A DNA stretch of 34,433 bases from Bacteroidota bacterium. GTDB lineage: Bacteria; Bacteroidota; Bacteroidia; Flavobacteriales_F; PHOS-HE28. Position 1 is the first letter of the stretch. Each line of letters starts with the position of its first letter. The notes below the pieces were generated by a model. It was given only the letters and a program-made list of their open reading frames with translations. It was not told the origin of the DNA and made no database searches. Shown one piece after another: positions 7,684 through 14,683 of the stretch. The position numbers and the translations under genes were made by a program. The stretch is from assembly GCA_023430325.1 (NCBI GenBank), contig JAEZAU010000225.1:1-34433 (forward strand), given 5' to 3'.

Positions 7684-9087
7684 TCACAGATCGATGCCGA
7701 AAGACTTCAATTTATTGTAGAGTGTCTTACGATCGATATTCAGCATTTCAGCAGTGCGGGACTTATTGAAACCATTCCGTTCCAACGCGGTCAAGATCGC
7801 TTGTTTCTCAGCGTGCTGTGCAACCGCCCGTAGATCATCATCCGCAGAGATGGCCCGAGCCTCCACACCGACCTTCTCCGGTGGGCGCATGGAGGTACCC
7901 GCTATTATTTCCATGGGTAACTGCTCAAGCTGGATCGTATCCGTGTTGCAGAGAAGCACGGCACGTTTGATCACGTTGTTCAATTCGCGCAGATTGCCGT
8001 ACCACGCATGTTGCTTCAACTTTTCAAGCACCTCTGGCGACATTCCCGTCACATTCCTCCCCAGCCGCTCGGCGGCCAACCGTAGGAAGTGTTCAGCATA
8101 CATCTGAATGTCATCCTTTCGTTCACGCAGTGGCAGCAATTGGATGGTGAACTCGTTCAAACGATGAAAGAGATCCTCCCTGAACTTTCCTTCCCTGGTC
8201 GCTATGGTAAGGTCTTCGTTCGTAGCTGCGATGATGCGTACATCCACTGCGATATCCTTGTTATCTCCTATCCGCCGCACCTTCCTCTCTTGTAGGACCC
8301 GCAAAAGCTTCACCTGGTTCTCGTAACTGAGGTTGCCGATCTCATCCAGAAAGAGTGTTCCGCCATCAGCCTGTTGGAAACACCCGGCTTTGTCACCCAA
8401 TGCTCCGGTGAATGAACCTTTGACATGGCCAAAAAGTTCGCTACCCGCCAGCTCCGCAGGCAATGCCCCGCAATCCAAGGCCACGAATGGTTTATCGGCC
8501 CTTACCCCCAGACGGTGGATCTCTTTTGCCACGAACTCCTTACCCGTACCTGTCTCGCCGATTATCAATAAGGACAGGTCCGTAGGGGCCACCAATTTGA
8601 TGTGCTTGTTCAACTGGTTGGCGAAAGTGCCGCTGCCGTGAACAAAATTACCAGGCGTTGAAGGCGCACTGGCACCGGACCTCTTTGCAGATCCGTTGGC
8701 AAGCGGCATGGGAATATCAGCACCCTTGGAGAGTGCCTCTTCGATCCGCAGCGCTATATCATCCGGATACAAAGGCTTCACCACATAATCACGTGCACCC
8801 TTTCGCATCAATTCAACGGCGACCCGCACATCCGAGTAACCGGTAATGATCAATACGGGAATGCCGGGGGCCATGCTCTTGAAATGATCCAACATTTCGA
8901 GGCTGTCGGCATCGGGCAGCCGGTGATCGCAAAGGATGAGATCGAACTTCTCTTCCTTGAGCAGGGGCAATGCGGCGCTTTTTCGGCCAGCGGTACGCAC
9001 TACATACCCTTTCTTTTCGAGGAATCGGGAGAGAAGCAGGCAGATATCCTGATCATCATCCACCAAGAGGATCCTTGAGGCAGCCAT
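7684..9087 (-). CDS. NtrC-family sigma-54-dependent response regulator
   Basis: A 467-aa activator in three parts. The receiver (about 5-120) has acidic residues D10-D12 and phospho-acceptor D54 in FDLILCDHRLPD, with a TGYSD switch and the conserved Lys of VVKPL. The AAA+ domain (about 150-385) has Walker A GETGTGKE (177-184), the sigma-54-contact loop GSFTGA (224-229; consensus GAFTGA) and Walker B TLFLDEI. The Fis-type HTH lies at the C-terminus (about 424-464, NKSRTAEMLNIDRKTLYNKL). Phosphorylation should allow open-complex formation at sigma-54 promoters. It is 9 bp downstream of the small receiver gene and 24 bp upstream of the kinase gene, its probable partner. Palindromes on either side of the operon are candidate enhancer sites (inference). 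Confidence 0.95.
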   Translation of the reverse strand: MAASRILLVDDDQDICLLLSRFLEKKGYVVRTAGRKSAALPLLKEEKFDLILCDHRLPDADSLEMLDHFKSMAPGIPVLIITGYSDVRVAVELMRKGARDYVVKPLYPDDIALRIEEALSKGADIPMPLANGSAKRSGASAPSTPGNFVHGSGTFANQLNKHIKLVAPTDLSLLIIGETGTGKEFVAKEIHRLGVRADKPFVALDCGALPAELAGSELFGHVKGSFTGALGDKAGCFQQADGGTLFLDEIGNLSYENQVKLLRVLQERKVRRIGDNKDIAVDVRIIAATNEDLTIATREGKFREDLFHRLNEFTIQLLPLRERKDDIQMYAEHFLRLAAERLGRNVTGMSPEVLEKLKQHAWYGNLRELNNVIKRAVLLCNTDTIQLEQLPMEIIAGTSMRPPEKVGVEARAISADDDLRAVAQHAEKQAILTALERNGFNKSRTAEMLNIDRKTLYNKLKSFGIDL

Positions 9088-9096
9088 GGTCTTTAA

Positions 9097-9561
9097 CTAG
9101 TTGTGTTCTCTTTCGGGGTCCAATAATTCCAACTTTCTCATTCCGTTCAGGATACTCGATCTATCCAAAGGTTTCGAGATAAAAAGATCGGCGCCGGCAG
9201 CCAGTGCATGCTCCCGTTCCTGGTCCATTGCACTTATCACGATGATCCGCGCATCAGGTGAATGTACTCGAAGTGAAGGTATCAACTCATATCCCTTACC
9301 GTCGGGAAGGTTGACATCAAGGAATATCCCGTCGAATGGTCCATTGTTCATGGCCGCACGTGCCTGCTGAAGGTCATGCGCCATGGTGGAACGAGCTCCA
9401 AAGCGCTGAAAAAGCGCTTTTAGCAAAAGACAGATCTCCTGCTCGTCATCCACGATCAATAATCTTAACTGGGGGTTGACCTGTCGATCTCGCAGGCCAC
9501 TTGACCCCCTGCCTTGCATGCTCATCTCCATCGGTGGTTGCCTTCTGTTTGCCAAGTGCAT
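9097..9561 (-). CDS. Single-domain (CheY-like) response regulator
   Basis: A stand-alone receiver domain. The alpha/beta fold begins at QLRLLIVDDE (about residue 31), with acidic D38/D39, phospho-acceptor D82 in FDGIFLDVNLPDGKG, the conserved Ser/Ala region VISAMDQ and Lys in LFISKPLD. There is no output domain, so it may be a phosphate sink, a phosphorelay intermediate or a protein-interaction regulator. The first 30 residues are polar and not part of the fold; the true start may be the ATG at 9531, 9525 or 9519 rather than 9561. First gene of the minus-strand operon with the sigma-54 activator and the kinase. Confidence 0.9.
   Translation of the reverse strand: MHLANRRQPPMEMSMQGRGSSGLRDRQVNPQLRLLIVDDEQEICLLLKALFQRFGARSTMAHDLQQARAAMNNGPFDGIFLDVNLPDGKGYELIPSLRVHSPDARIIVISAMDQEREHALAAGADLFISKPLDRSSILNGMRKLELLDPEREHN
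9539..9554 (-). promoter_or_regulatory. Weak sigma-54-like promoter
   Basis: On the minus strand the bases read TGGCA-N8-GCA, with the invariant GG and GC of the -24/-12 elements at correct spacing, but the TT before GC is absent (AG instead). It would start transcription near 9528, so the receiver protein would begin at 9525 or 9519. This fits autoregulation of a sigma-54 activator operon but is only a partial match. Confidence 0.2.
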
Positions 9562-9575
9562 ACCATTGCCCCGAA

Positions 9576-9592
9576 TGCGCGTCTAGCGCGCA
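9576..9592. promoter_or_regulatory. Inverted repeat TGCGCG-N5-CGCGCA
   Basis: Perfect 6-bp arms (9576-9581, 9587-9592) in the 204-bp divergent region between the two-component operon and the lmo0937-type gene, 15 bp upstream of the longest possible start of the receiver gene. It may be an operator for the operon. No function can be shown from sequence. Confidence 0.3.
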
Positions 9593-9630
9593 ATGACAAG
9601 GTCAAGGCGGCTATGAACACTCCGTTATAG

Positions 9631-9658
9631 CCCCAAAGTTGGGGAAATATTTCCCCAA
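9631..9658. promoter_or_regulatory. Compound palindrome, CCCCAA/TTGGGG repeats
   Basis: Three alternating arms: CCCCAA (9631-9636), TTGGGG (9639-9644) and CCCCAA (9653-9658). The last two form a perfect 20-bp palindrome (9639-9658) with the AT centre AAATATTT. No T-run follows at a terminator distance. It lies between the divergent two-component operon and the lmo0937-type gene, 108 bp before the latter's start, about where a sigma-54 enhancer or a dimeric regulator site would be expected. It resembles the GGGG/CCCC repeat at 5534-5551. Confidence 0.5.
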
Positions 9659-9765
9659 ATTCCATCTCTCTTCTACCTTGAATGAAGCTGTTTCACCGTT
9701 CACTTACGGTTGATGTCCGGTTTCGGCATGAAATGGGATCCCTCGGTCAGAAAACGAATAATGTC

Positions 9766-9921
9766 ATGGGTAATTTGCTGTATATCATTGCTGTGATCTT
9801 GATCATCGGCTGGGTGCTTGGAGCCTTCGTTTGGAGCGCCGGTTCCCTTATCCACTTATTGCTGGTGCTTGCTGTAGTGGCGATCCTTCTGCGTCTGATC
9901 CGCGGTGATCGGACCGTCTGA
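9766..9921 (+). CDS. lmo0937-type small membrane protein
   Basis: A 51-aa protein, MGNLLYIIAVILIIGWVLGA onward, with two hydrophobic helices (about 3-23 and 27-45) and the terminal LRLIRGDRTV typical of the lmo0937 family (DUF5670), small stress-linked membrane proteins of unknown action. I chose ATG 9766 because the family starts here; an in-frame ATG at 9682 would add 28 polar residues. It is divergent from the two-component operon across a palindrome-rich gap. With the DUF1328 gene it brackets the operon, which suggests that both are targets or partners of this signalling system (inference). Confidence 0.88.
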   Translation: MGNLLYIIAVILIIGWVLGAFVWSAGSLIHLLLVLAVVAILLRLIRGDRTV

Positions 9922-9935
9922 TCGTTACTGGATAT

Positions 9936-9980
9936 AACGGCGGTCTTTCCGGGGAGCTATGCTTTCCTGGAGAGGCCGTT
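9936..9980 (+). terminator. Possible imperfect terminator hairpin
   Basis: Arms AACGGC (9936-9941) and GCCGTT (9975-9980) enclose a further GGGGAGC/GCTTTCC pairing (with G-U pairs) around a short loop. The following CGTTATTT is only weakly T-rich. It starts 14 bp after the lmo0937-type gene stop. Confidence 0.35.
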
Positions 9981-10028
9981 CGTTATTTACAGCGCATAAG
10001 CTGGATAAGGACATGGACTTATCTGAAG

Positions 10029-10036
10029 TATCTTGG
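10029..10036 (+). promoter_or_regulatory. Bacteroidota-like -7 box
   Basis: TATCTTGG lies 17 bp before the PEBP start codon and is one base off the Bacteroidota consensus TAnnTTTG. The identical octamer precedes the serine hydrolase gene. No convincing -33 TTTG is seen here. Confidence 0.25.
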
Positions 10037-10053
10037 CCCTATAGATCAAGGTC

Positions 10054-10599
10054 ATGCGCATCAGTTTAATATCCATAGGGCTGTTAGTGAGTGTATTCAC
10101 CCTCGCACAGGACAAGACATTCACGTTAAGGTCCAATGACCTGGGCGGGCAGGCAACCCAGGATCAGGTCTTTAATGGATCTGGGTGCACAGGTAAGAAC
10201 ATCAGTCCCCATTTGATTTGGGAAAATGCACCAGCCGGAACGAAGAGCTTCGCGATCACAATGTATGATCCGGATGCACCCACGGGAAGTGGATGGTGGC
10301 ATTGGGTGGTGGTGGACCTTCCCAAGGATATCACATCGGTTTCTTCCAATTCAGGGAACCTGAAGAACGGGGCCATGCCGGCTGGCGCCCGTCAAATGAG
10401 AACTGATTATGGTACTCCAGGGTATGGAGGGCCGTGCCCTCCTGAAGGCGATCGGCCTCATTGTTATATCATTACGGTCTTCGCCCTGCCTACGGAAAAG
10501 GTCGATGTTCCCGATGATGCATCGCCTGCATTGGTAGGATTCAACTTGAATGCAAGTGCCCTGGCAAAAGCCAGCCTGGTCTTCTACCATAGCCGATGA
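10054..10599 (+). CDS. Exported YbhB/YbcL-type PEBP family protein
   Basis: A 181-aa phosphatidylethanolamine-binding protein (Raf-kinase-inhibitor-like) with a signal peptide MRISLISIGLLVSVFTLAQ, so it acts outside the cytoplasm. PEBP landmarks are present: the first conserved block with YDPDAPTGSGWWHWVVVDLP and the second with GYGGPCPPEG..PHCYIITVFAL, which line the anion-binding pocket. Bacterial members are thought to bind anionic ligands, but no reaction is established. It has its own TATCTTGG -7-like box. It is transcribed away from the two-component region and is probably monocistronic, since the next gene is on the minus strand. Confidence 0.93.
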   Translation: MRISLISIGLLVSVFTLAQDKTFTLRSNDLGGQATQDQVFNGSGCTGKNISPHLIWENAPAGTKSFAITMYDPDAPTGSGWWHWVVVDLPKDITSVSSNSGNLKNGAMPAGARQMRTDYGTPGYGGPCPPEGDRPHCYIITVFALPTEKVDVPDDASPALVGFNLNASALAKASLVFYHSR

Positions 10600-10659
10600 G
10601 CATGTCCGCTATTGACCGATCGCACTTGTAGAAAGGAAACGGGATAGAGGTAGTGCGGA

Positions 10660-10779
10660 TCACATCATACCCATCGGTGTGCGCACGCCGCGCTTCCCAT
10701 TGCATTTATAGGCATGTTGGCCAGATGCACATGAGGCACAGAACAAGATCACTGCGAATAGATAGACGAGGAGCTTCAT
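10660..10779 (-). CDS. 39-aa small lipoprotein
   Basis: A short reading frame starting MKLLVYLFAVILFCASCASG and ending GVRTPMGMM. It has a textbook lipoprotein signal: a positive start, hydrophobic core, and a candidate lipobox with Cys14 or Cys17 (FCAS / CASC) followed by Ser/Gly. The mature part is only about 20 residues with one further Cys (YKCNGKRG). Very short lipoproteins with Gly/Arg-rich tails are common in Bacteroidota and are often left unannotated. It lies alone between the PEBP gene and the repeat-tailed secreted protein. Function unknown. Confidence 0.6.
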   Translation of the reverse strand: MKLLVYLFAVILFCASCASGQHAYKCNGKRGVRTPMGMM

Positions 10780-10845
10780 CGGCCAATAGAACGCCAACTC
10801 TCTCGAGAAAGTATCCTATAGCACGATCGTTATCTGGCCTGTGAC

Positions 10846-12150
10846 CTATGGCAGTTGCTCGTTGATCGGGGATAGGAATGAGGAAGCGCCCAATGTATTG
10901 AGGATCTGCGTGCGATCGTTACTTGCACCACTGTAGCTTACCGCACCGCTCATATTCACGTCGGCATTATTGTAACCGGCCAGCGGAGAAAGGAACGTAG
11001 CAGCTCCGAGCGTATTAAGTACCTGGGTGCGATCATTGCTTCCACCTGAATAATTCACTACGGTGTTGCTGTTGGAATTACCGCTCCACAAAGTCCTGAA
11101 TGAACCGACCGTCCTGCGTGCATTCGTTCCGTAGGTGCTCGTACCGGACAAAGTGAAATTGATCGAAGTGGATGTCGTGCTAAGAGCTACTGGCGAACCG
11201 GTCATCACCCCCAGGTGATTCCTGTGCCGTAAGGCGATGTGATAGTTTCCGTTGGATGAGCAGACGCTCACCGGACTGGTGCCATCCACGTCCACTACAT
11301 CCCCATCTCGCTGGATCAAGGCAGCCCTACGTGCCAATATGGCCGAGGGTGTGGAAGAGTTCCGTAGCTCCACAAGTACCCAATCCACAATGGCGTTATT
11401 ACCCGTGGTGGCGAGCACACTGCTCACAATGCTCTCAGTACCTGAATAGGAGAACGGAGCAAAATTGTACGGCTGGTTCAAAGGTATCAGGCTCGATGTA
11501 CGGAGATTATCCCTCATCAGACCCGTGCCCGAGTCATAGGCACCATCAAGAAATGCCTTCGGCGCTACAAGAAGAGAAGTGCTCGTTCCTGTGGAATAGA
11601 TGGCACCGGTAGCGGGTTGACCTCCGATGGACGCGTAATAATCCTTGTTGTTCGCCGTAGTGAAGGAGTCGTTCACGATATTGAAGCTCACACATCCCGT
11701 GGCATTTGTGACCGGAATGCGCGCGATCACCGTTTCCACGTTCGCAGGCCAGCTATATCCGGCAGAAAAACTGCAATTCTGAAGCTGTGCAAAGCCGAAT
11801 CCGTTAATGGTCTGGTAGCGGAAACCTCCATTATCGATCTGCCCATCCGGAGATTTGCTCAATGGAATGACCTCTGAAGGACACCAACCGGCTCCCATGC
11901 TGCCGATCTGCTGCTGAATGGTGCCAAGATTCGCCCCGGACGAGGTCTGCCAACGTATGGTAAAGGTCATCGAAGAGATGACCTGGGCCGATAGTGTCTG
12001 GTTGGGGCGTACGCGCACTTCCAGCGTGTTGGCCACTGAACTGTTGAAGACACCGATATCGATCGTTTGACCGTGAACGGACCCGACAAAAAGGAAGATC
12101 GCGGGGAGTATCCGCAGTACATTCTTATAGCTCACGAGGACGGGGGTCAT
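10846..12150 (-). CDS. Secreted protein with tandem NDR C-terminal repeats
   Basis: A 434-aa exported protein with a signal peptide ending near SVHGQ. The body (about 28-360) is Ser/Thr/Asn-rich and beta-like, lacks a recognisable enzyme motif and may bind carbohydrate or protein. The last ~73 residues hold two near-copies of a unit (YSGGSNDRTQVLNTLGAATF and YSGASNDRTQILNTLGASSF) joined by NNADVNMSG, which looks like a dockerin-style calcium loop. Related tails ending in QLP occur on Flavobacteriales surface proteins annotated 'hemagglutinin'. The tail may be a sorting or anchoring signal, but no standard T9SS C-terminal domain is obvious. It ends just inside the convergent intergenic gap. 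Confidence 0.8.
   Translation of the reverse strand: MTPVLVSYKNVLRILPAIFLFVGSVHGQTIDIGVFNSSVANTLEVRVRPNQTLSAQVISSMTFTIRWQTSSGANLGTIQQQIGSMGAGWCPSEVIPLSKSPDGQIDNGGFRYQTINGFGFAQLQNCSFSAGYSWPANVETVIARIPVTNATGCVSFNIVNDSFTTANNKDYYASIGGQPATGAIYSTGTSTSLLVAPKAFLDGAYDSGTGLMRDNLRTSSLIPLNQPYNFAPFSYSGTESIVSSVLATTGNNAIVDWVLVELRNSSTPSAILARRAALIQRDGDVVDVDGTSPVSVCSSNGNYHIALRHRNHLGVMTGSPVALSTTSTSINFTLSGTSTYGTNARRTVGSFRTLWSGNSNSNTVVNYSGGSNDRTQVLNTLGAATFLSPLAGYNNADVNMSGAVSYSGASNDRTQILNTLGASSFLSPINEQLP
10849..11067 (-). repeat. Tandem C-terminal coding repeat
   Basis: Encodes residues 362-434 of the secreted protein: two units containing YSG-x-SNDRTQ-[VI]-LNTLGA, about 39 residues apart. At DNA level the two copies have diverged in many third positions, so the repeat is kept by selection on protein rather than being a recent duplication. 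Confidence 0.7.
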
Positions 12151-12266
12151 TGTGTGATGGTGTGAAAAGGCCGGTCAATTTATGGGATCTCTCCGATCTG
12201 GTGTTAGTTTTTACACGAAATGCGTTTCCCCCGTGACGGAGCCCATAACCTTGACCACGTGATCTC

Positions 12267-12298
12267 GTTGTACTGGTAAAGTTGCTCCCATATCTTGG
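12267..12298 (+). promoter_or_regulatory. Bacteroidota-type promoter for serine hydrolase operon
   Basis: GTTG (12267-12270), a 20-bp spacer and TATCTTGG (12291-12298) fit the -33 TTTG / -7 TAnnTTTG pattern with one mismatch in each box. The -7 box ends 12 bp before the ATG, so the leader would be very short. The rest of the 160-bp divergent gap has no gene. Confidence 0.4.
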
Positions 12299-12310
12299 TC
12301 ACTTCAGAAC

Positions 12311-13504
12311 ATGCGCCTGCTGTTCAGATCACTATTCTTCCTTGCGATCTTCATCGGTCTGTTGGTCGCCATCGCCTACGCTACCGGGAATGACCATCTC
12401 ATCCGCGGGGTGCGTAGCACCTACCTGATAGGCCACACCTCACCTCAGATCGACGATCGCGACCTTTTCCCGTCGGTCCGGATCAGGCCCTCCGACCCTG
12501 TTCCATGGCCAGTGAGTTCATTTGCGGGCATCCTGAAATTGAAGCCCGATCAGCTGAAAGAACTGAATGAGCTTGCCAGCGCAGGATTCCTGGTGATCAG
12601 GAACGACAGCATACTCTTCGAGCAATATTGGGAAGGTTGGGCCCGGGACCGCGTGCTCAATGCCTTCAGCGTTTCGAAAAGCTTTGTAGGGGCGCTTACG
12701 GGGATAGCTCTGCGGGAGGGTGTGTTGCGCGATGTCCACCAGAAGGTAAGTGGATTTCTTCCAGAGTTCTCAGATGGCTGTCGTTCAGAGCTTACCATCT
12801 GGCATCTATTGACCATGAGCACAGGTTTGGATTGGAGCGAAAGCAGCGCCGATCCATTCAGCGATAATGCCAGAGCGTATTATGGTAGAAATGTGCGCTC
12901 CCTGAGCCTTGATCAGCCTTGCCGTACGGCACCCGGCGTGGAGTTCGACTACATCAGTGGAAATACGCAGATCCTGGCAGAGTTGCTTGAAGCAGCCTAT
13001 GATCGACCCCTTCACCTAATGGTCGAAGAAAAGTTATGGACCCCCCTGAACGCGGAGTATGATGCCTGGTGGGGGATGGATCGTATAGATGGTGATCTCA
13101 AAGCGTTCTGTTGTTTGTACGCGACCAACCGCGATCTTGCGAGATTGGGACAATTGTACCTCGATAGCGGAATGTGGCGCGGGAGGCAGATCATCGATCG
13201 GGAATTCTGGCTTCACTCCATTAAGCCTGCACCGTTGAAGGATGGCACTGACGAGAACCGCAGATATGGCCAGCATTGGTGGATCGCTCAGATAGAAGGA
13301 GGACAAGTGCATTACGCCCGGGGGATCCACGGTCAATACATCATCGTCATTCCGCATGAACAACTCGTTATCGTTCGCACGGGCAGGGAGCGCGGTGAAG
13401 TTGGAGAGGATGGCCACCCTGTGGACCTGTACACCTGGATCGATATTGCACTGGAACTTTCTCACCGGGCCGGTGGCCCGCATATTGCAGATCGCGCGAC
13501 ATGA
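12311..13504 (+). CDS. Membrane-anchored serine hydrolase (class C beta-lactamase fold)
   Basis: A 397-aa protein with an uncleaved or signal-anchor helix (about 5-24) and a beta-lactamase/transpeptidase-like domain. The nucleophile motif S120-V-S-K123 sits in NAFSVSKSF, the second-motif Tyr is Y214 in DYISGNTQ, and the third-motif region is probably GIHGQYIIVIP. The family includes D-aminopeptidases, esterases and PBP4*-like enzymes rather than true resistance enzymes, so the substrate is not predictable. It is the first gene of a tight run: its stop overlaps the next start by 4 bp (ATGA). Confidence 0.92.
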   Translation: MRLLFRSLFFLAIFIGLLVAIAYATGNDHLIRGVRSTYLIGHTSPQIDDRDLFPSVRIRPSDPVPWPVSSFAGILKLKPDQLKELNELASAGFLVIRNDSILFEQYWEGWARDRVLNAFSVSKSFVGALTGIALREGVLRDVHQKVSGFLPEFSDGCRSELTIWHLLTMSTGLDWSESSADPFSDNARAYYGRNVRSLSLDQPCRTAPGVEFDYISGNTQILAELLEAAYDRPLHLMVEEKLWTPLNAEYDAWWGMDRIDGDLKAFCCLYATNRDLARLGQLYLDSGMWRGRQIIDREFWLHSIKPAPLKDGTDENRRYGQHWWIAQIEGGQVHYARGIHGQYIIVIPHEQLVIVRTGRERGEVGEDGHPVDLYTWIDIALELSHRAGGPHIADRAT

Positions 13505-13905
13505 TCAAGGATATCCATCATCCCAAGGTGGAGGGAGTGGCAATGGCCGTGGTGCCGGAGAAGGATGAAACGGGAGATGATGCATGGTATGTCTACCTGA
13601 TCAATGAGCAGAACGTTGCGCTGGAAAATATACTCGTGAGCTCGCGGGGATATGGCCAGATCGAAGGTGAAAAACGCGCGACCAGCGAAATGCGCCATTT
13701 CCTGGATAGGCTCGGTCCAAAAAGTTGGGCACGCATCGAGCGGATAGTGGAAGAGGTGTTCCCGTTGAGCAACCAGTATTGGCTCAGCTTTTACGTGGGC
13801 CGCGCGCTCCATGACAAGAAGTACATCTTCCTGCCCGAAAGCATTCAACAGGAGAATTTCACCAACCTTCCGCTCATGAACAAGCGGGGGGTGATGATCC
13901 AATGA
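13501..13905 (+). CDS. Conserved Bacteroidota protein of unknown function
   Basis: A 134-aa cytoplasmic-looking protein with no signal peptide or TM. The pattern KVEGVAMAVVPE..WYVYLIN, ILVSSRGYG, WLSFYVGRALHDKKYIFLPE and C-terminal NKRGVMIQ matches a family widespread in Flavobacteriia that databases sometimes label 'phenylalanyl-tRNA synthetase subunit alpha'. That label is surely wrong, because nothing here resembles PheS. Translation is coupled to the serine hydrolase (ATGA overlap) and the exonuclease follows 49 bp later. I recall it beside this exonuclease in relatives, which hints at a shared role (inference). Confidence 0.85.
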   Translation: MIKDIHHPKVEGVAMAVVPEKDETGDDAWYVYLINEQNVALENILVSSRGYGQIEGEKRATSEMRHFLDRLGPKSWARIERIVEEVFPLSNQYWLSFYVGRALHDKKYIFLPESIQQENFTNLPLMNKRGVMIQ

Positions 13906-13954
13906 TCGCGCGCGATCGCCATGGATCGCTTCCGGTTTATTTTGCCCTTGGACC

Positions 13955-14683
13955 ATGAGAACCGACAGACCGAGAGACCTCGGCAAGATCCTCTTTCTCG
14001 ATATCGAGACCGTACCTCAGCGGCTTGAATGGGAGCAGGTGGATCCCCAACTGCAACATCTTTTCGAAAAGAAGACCCGGTTTGAACAGGAAAGGTCCGG
14101 CAGGTCGGCAGCCGAGGTCTACGCTGAAAGGGCGGGTATACAGGCCGAATTCGGCAAAGTGATCTGTATCGGTGTCGGGCGTATGTGCAGGGAGGGTGAT
14201 CACTGGGAGCTTCGTGTTTCATCATTCCAGGGTGATGATGAACGTGCGCTCCTGAAGCAGTTCTGTGACCTGCTCGATCGGTTCTACAACACCGATGATC
14301 ACTGGTTGTGCGGACATAATGTGCGCGAGTTCGATATTCCTTTCATCGCGCGCCGGTGTATCGTGAACCGTCTCAGCCTCCCCCGCCTTCTGGACAATTC
14401 CGGCGCTAAACCGTGGGAGATCGGGTATCTCGACACCATGTCCCTCTGGTGTTTCGGAGATCGCAAGGCTTTCACATCACTGGAACTTCTCGCATACGTC
14501 CTTGGTGTACCAACACCGAAGGATGATATCAGCGGTGCAGATGTCGCCAGGCTCTATCATATTGAGAATGACATCGAGCGCATCGCCCGCTATTGTCGCA
14601 AGGATGTGATCGCTACGGCACAGGTCTATCTGCGCATCACCGGTGGCGACATCGTTCCCGAGCAGCACATCAGGATGACATGA
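13955..14683 (+). CDS. PolB-like DEDDy 3'-5' exonuclease
   Basis: A 242-aa predicted 3'-5' exonuclease related to the proofreading domain of family B DNA polymerases. Exo I is FLDIETVP (about residues 11-18, the DxE pair), Exo II is in CGHNVREFDIPFIARR, and Exo III is a late Asp in the YCRKDVIATAQVY helix of the Y-x3-D type. It should remove 3' nucleotides from DNA or RNA with two metal ions. There is no polymerase domain. The stop overlaps the ABC ATPase start by 4 bp (ATGA at 14680), so the genes are cotranscribed. Confidence 0.9.
   Translation: MRTDRPRDLGKILFLDIETVPQRLEWEQVDPQLQHLFEKKTRFEQERSGRSAAEVYAERAGIQAEFGKVICIGVGRMCREGDHWELRVSSFQGDDERALLKQFCDLLDRFYNTDDHWLCGHNVREFDIPFIARRCIVNRLSLPRLLDNSGAKPWEIGYLDTMSLWCFGDRKAFTSLELLAYVLGVPTPKDDISGADVARLYHIENDIERIARYCRKDVIATAQVYLRITGGDIVPEQHIRMT

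Noticed and set aside
10653..10844. 63-aa plus-strand frame
   Set aside because: Arg/Ser-rich with no motif. The opposite strand holds a convincing small lipoprotein frame instead.
14593..14679. Longer N-terminus for the fused ABC ATPase
   Set aside because: The extension lies within exonuclease coding sequence and is Arg/His-rich. ATG 14680 with ATGA overlap fits the family start.
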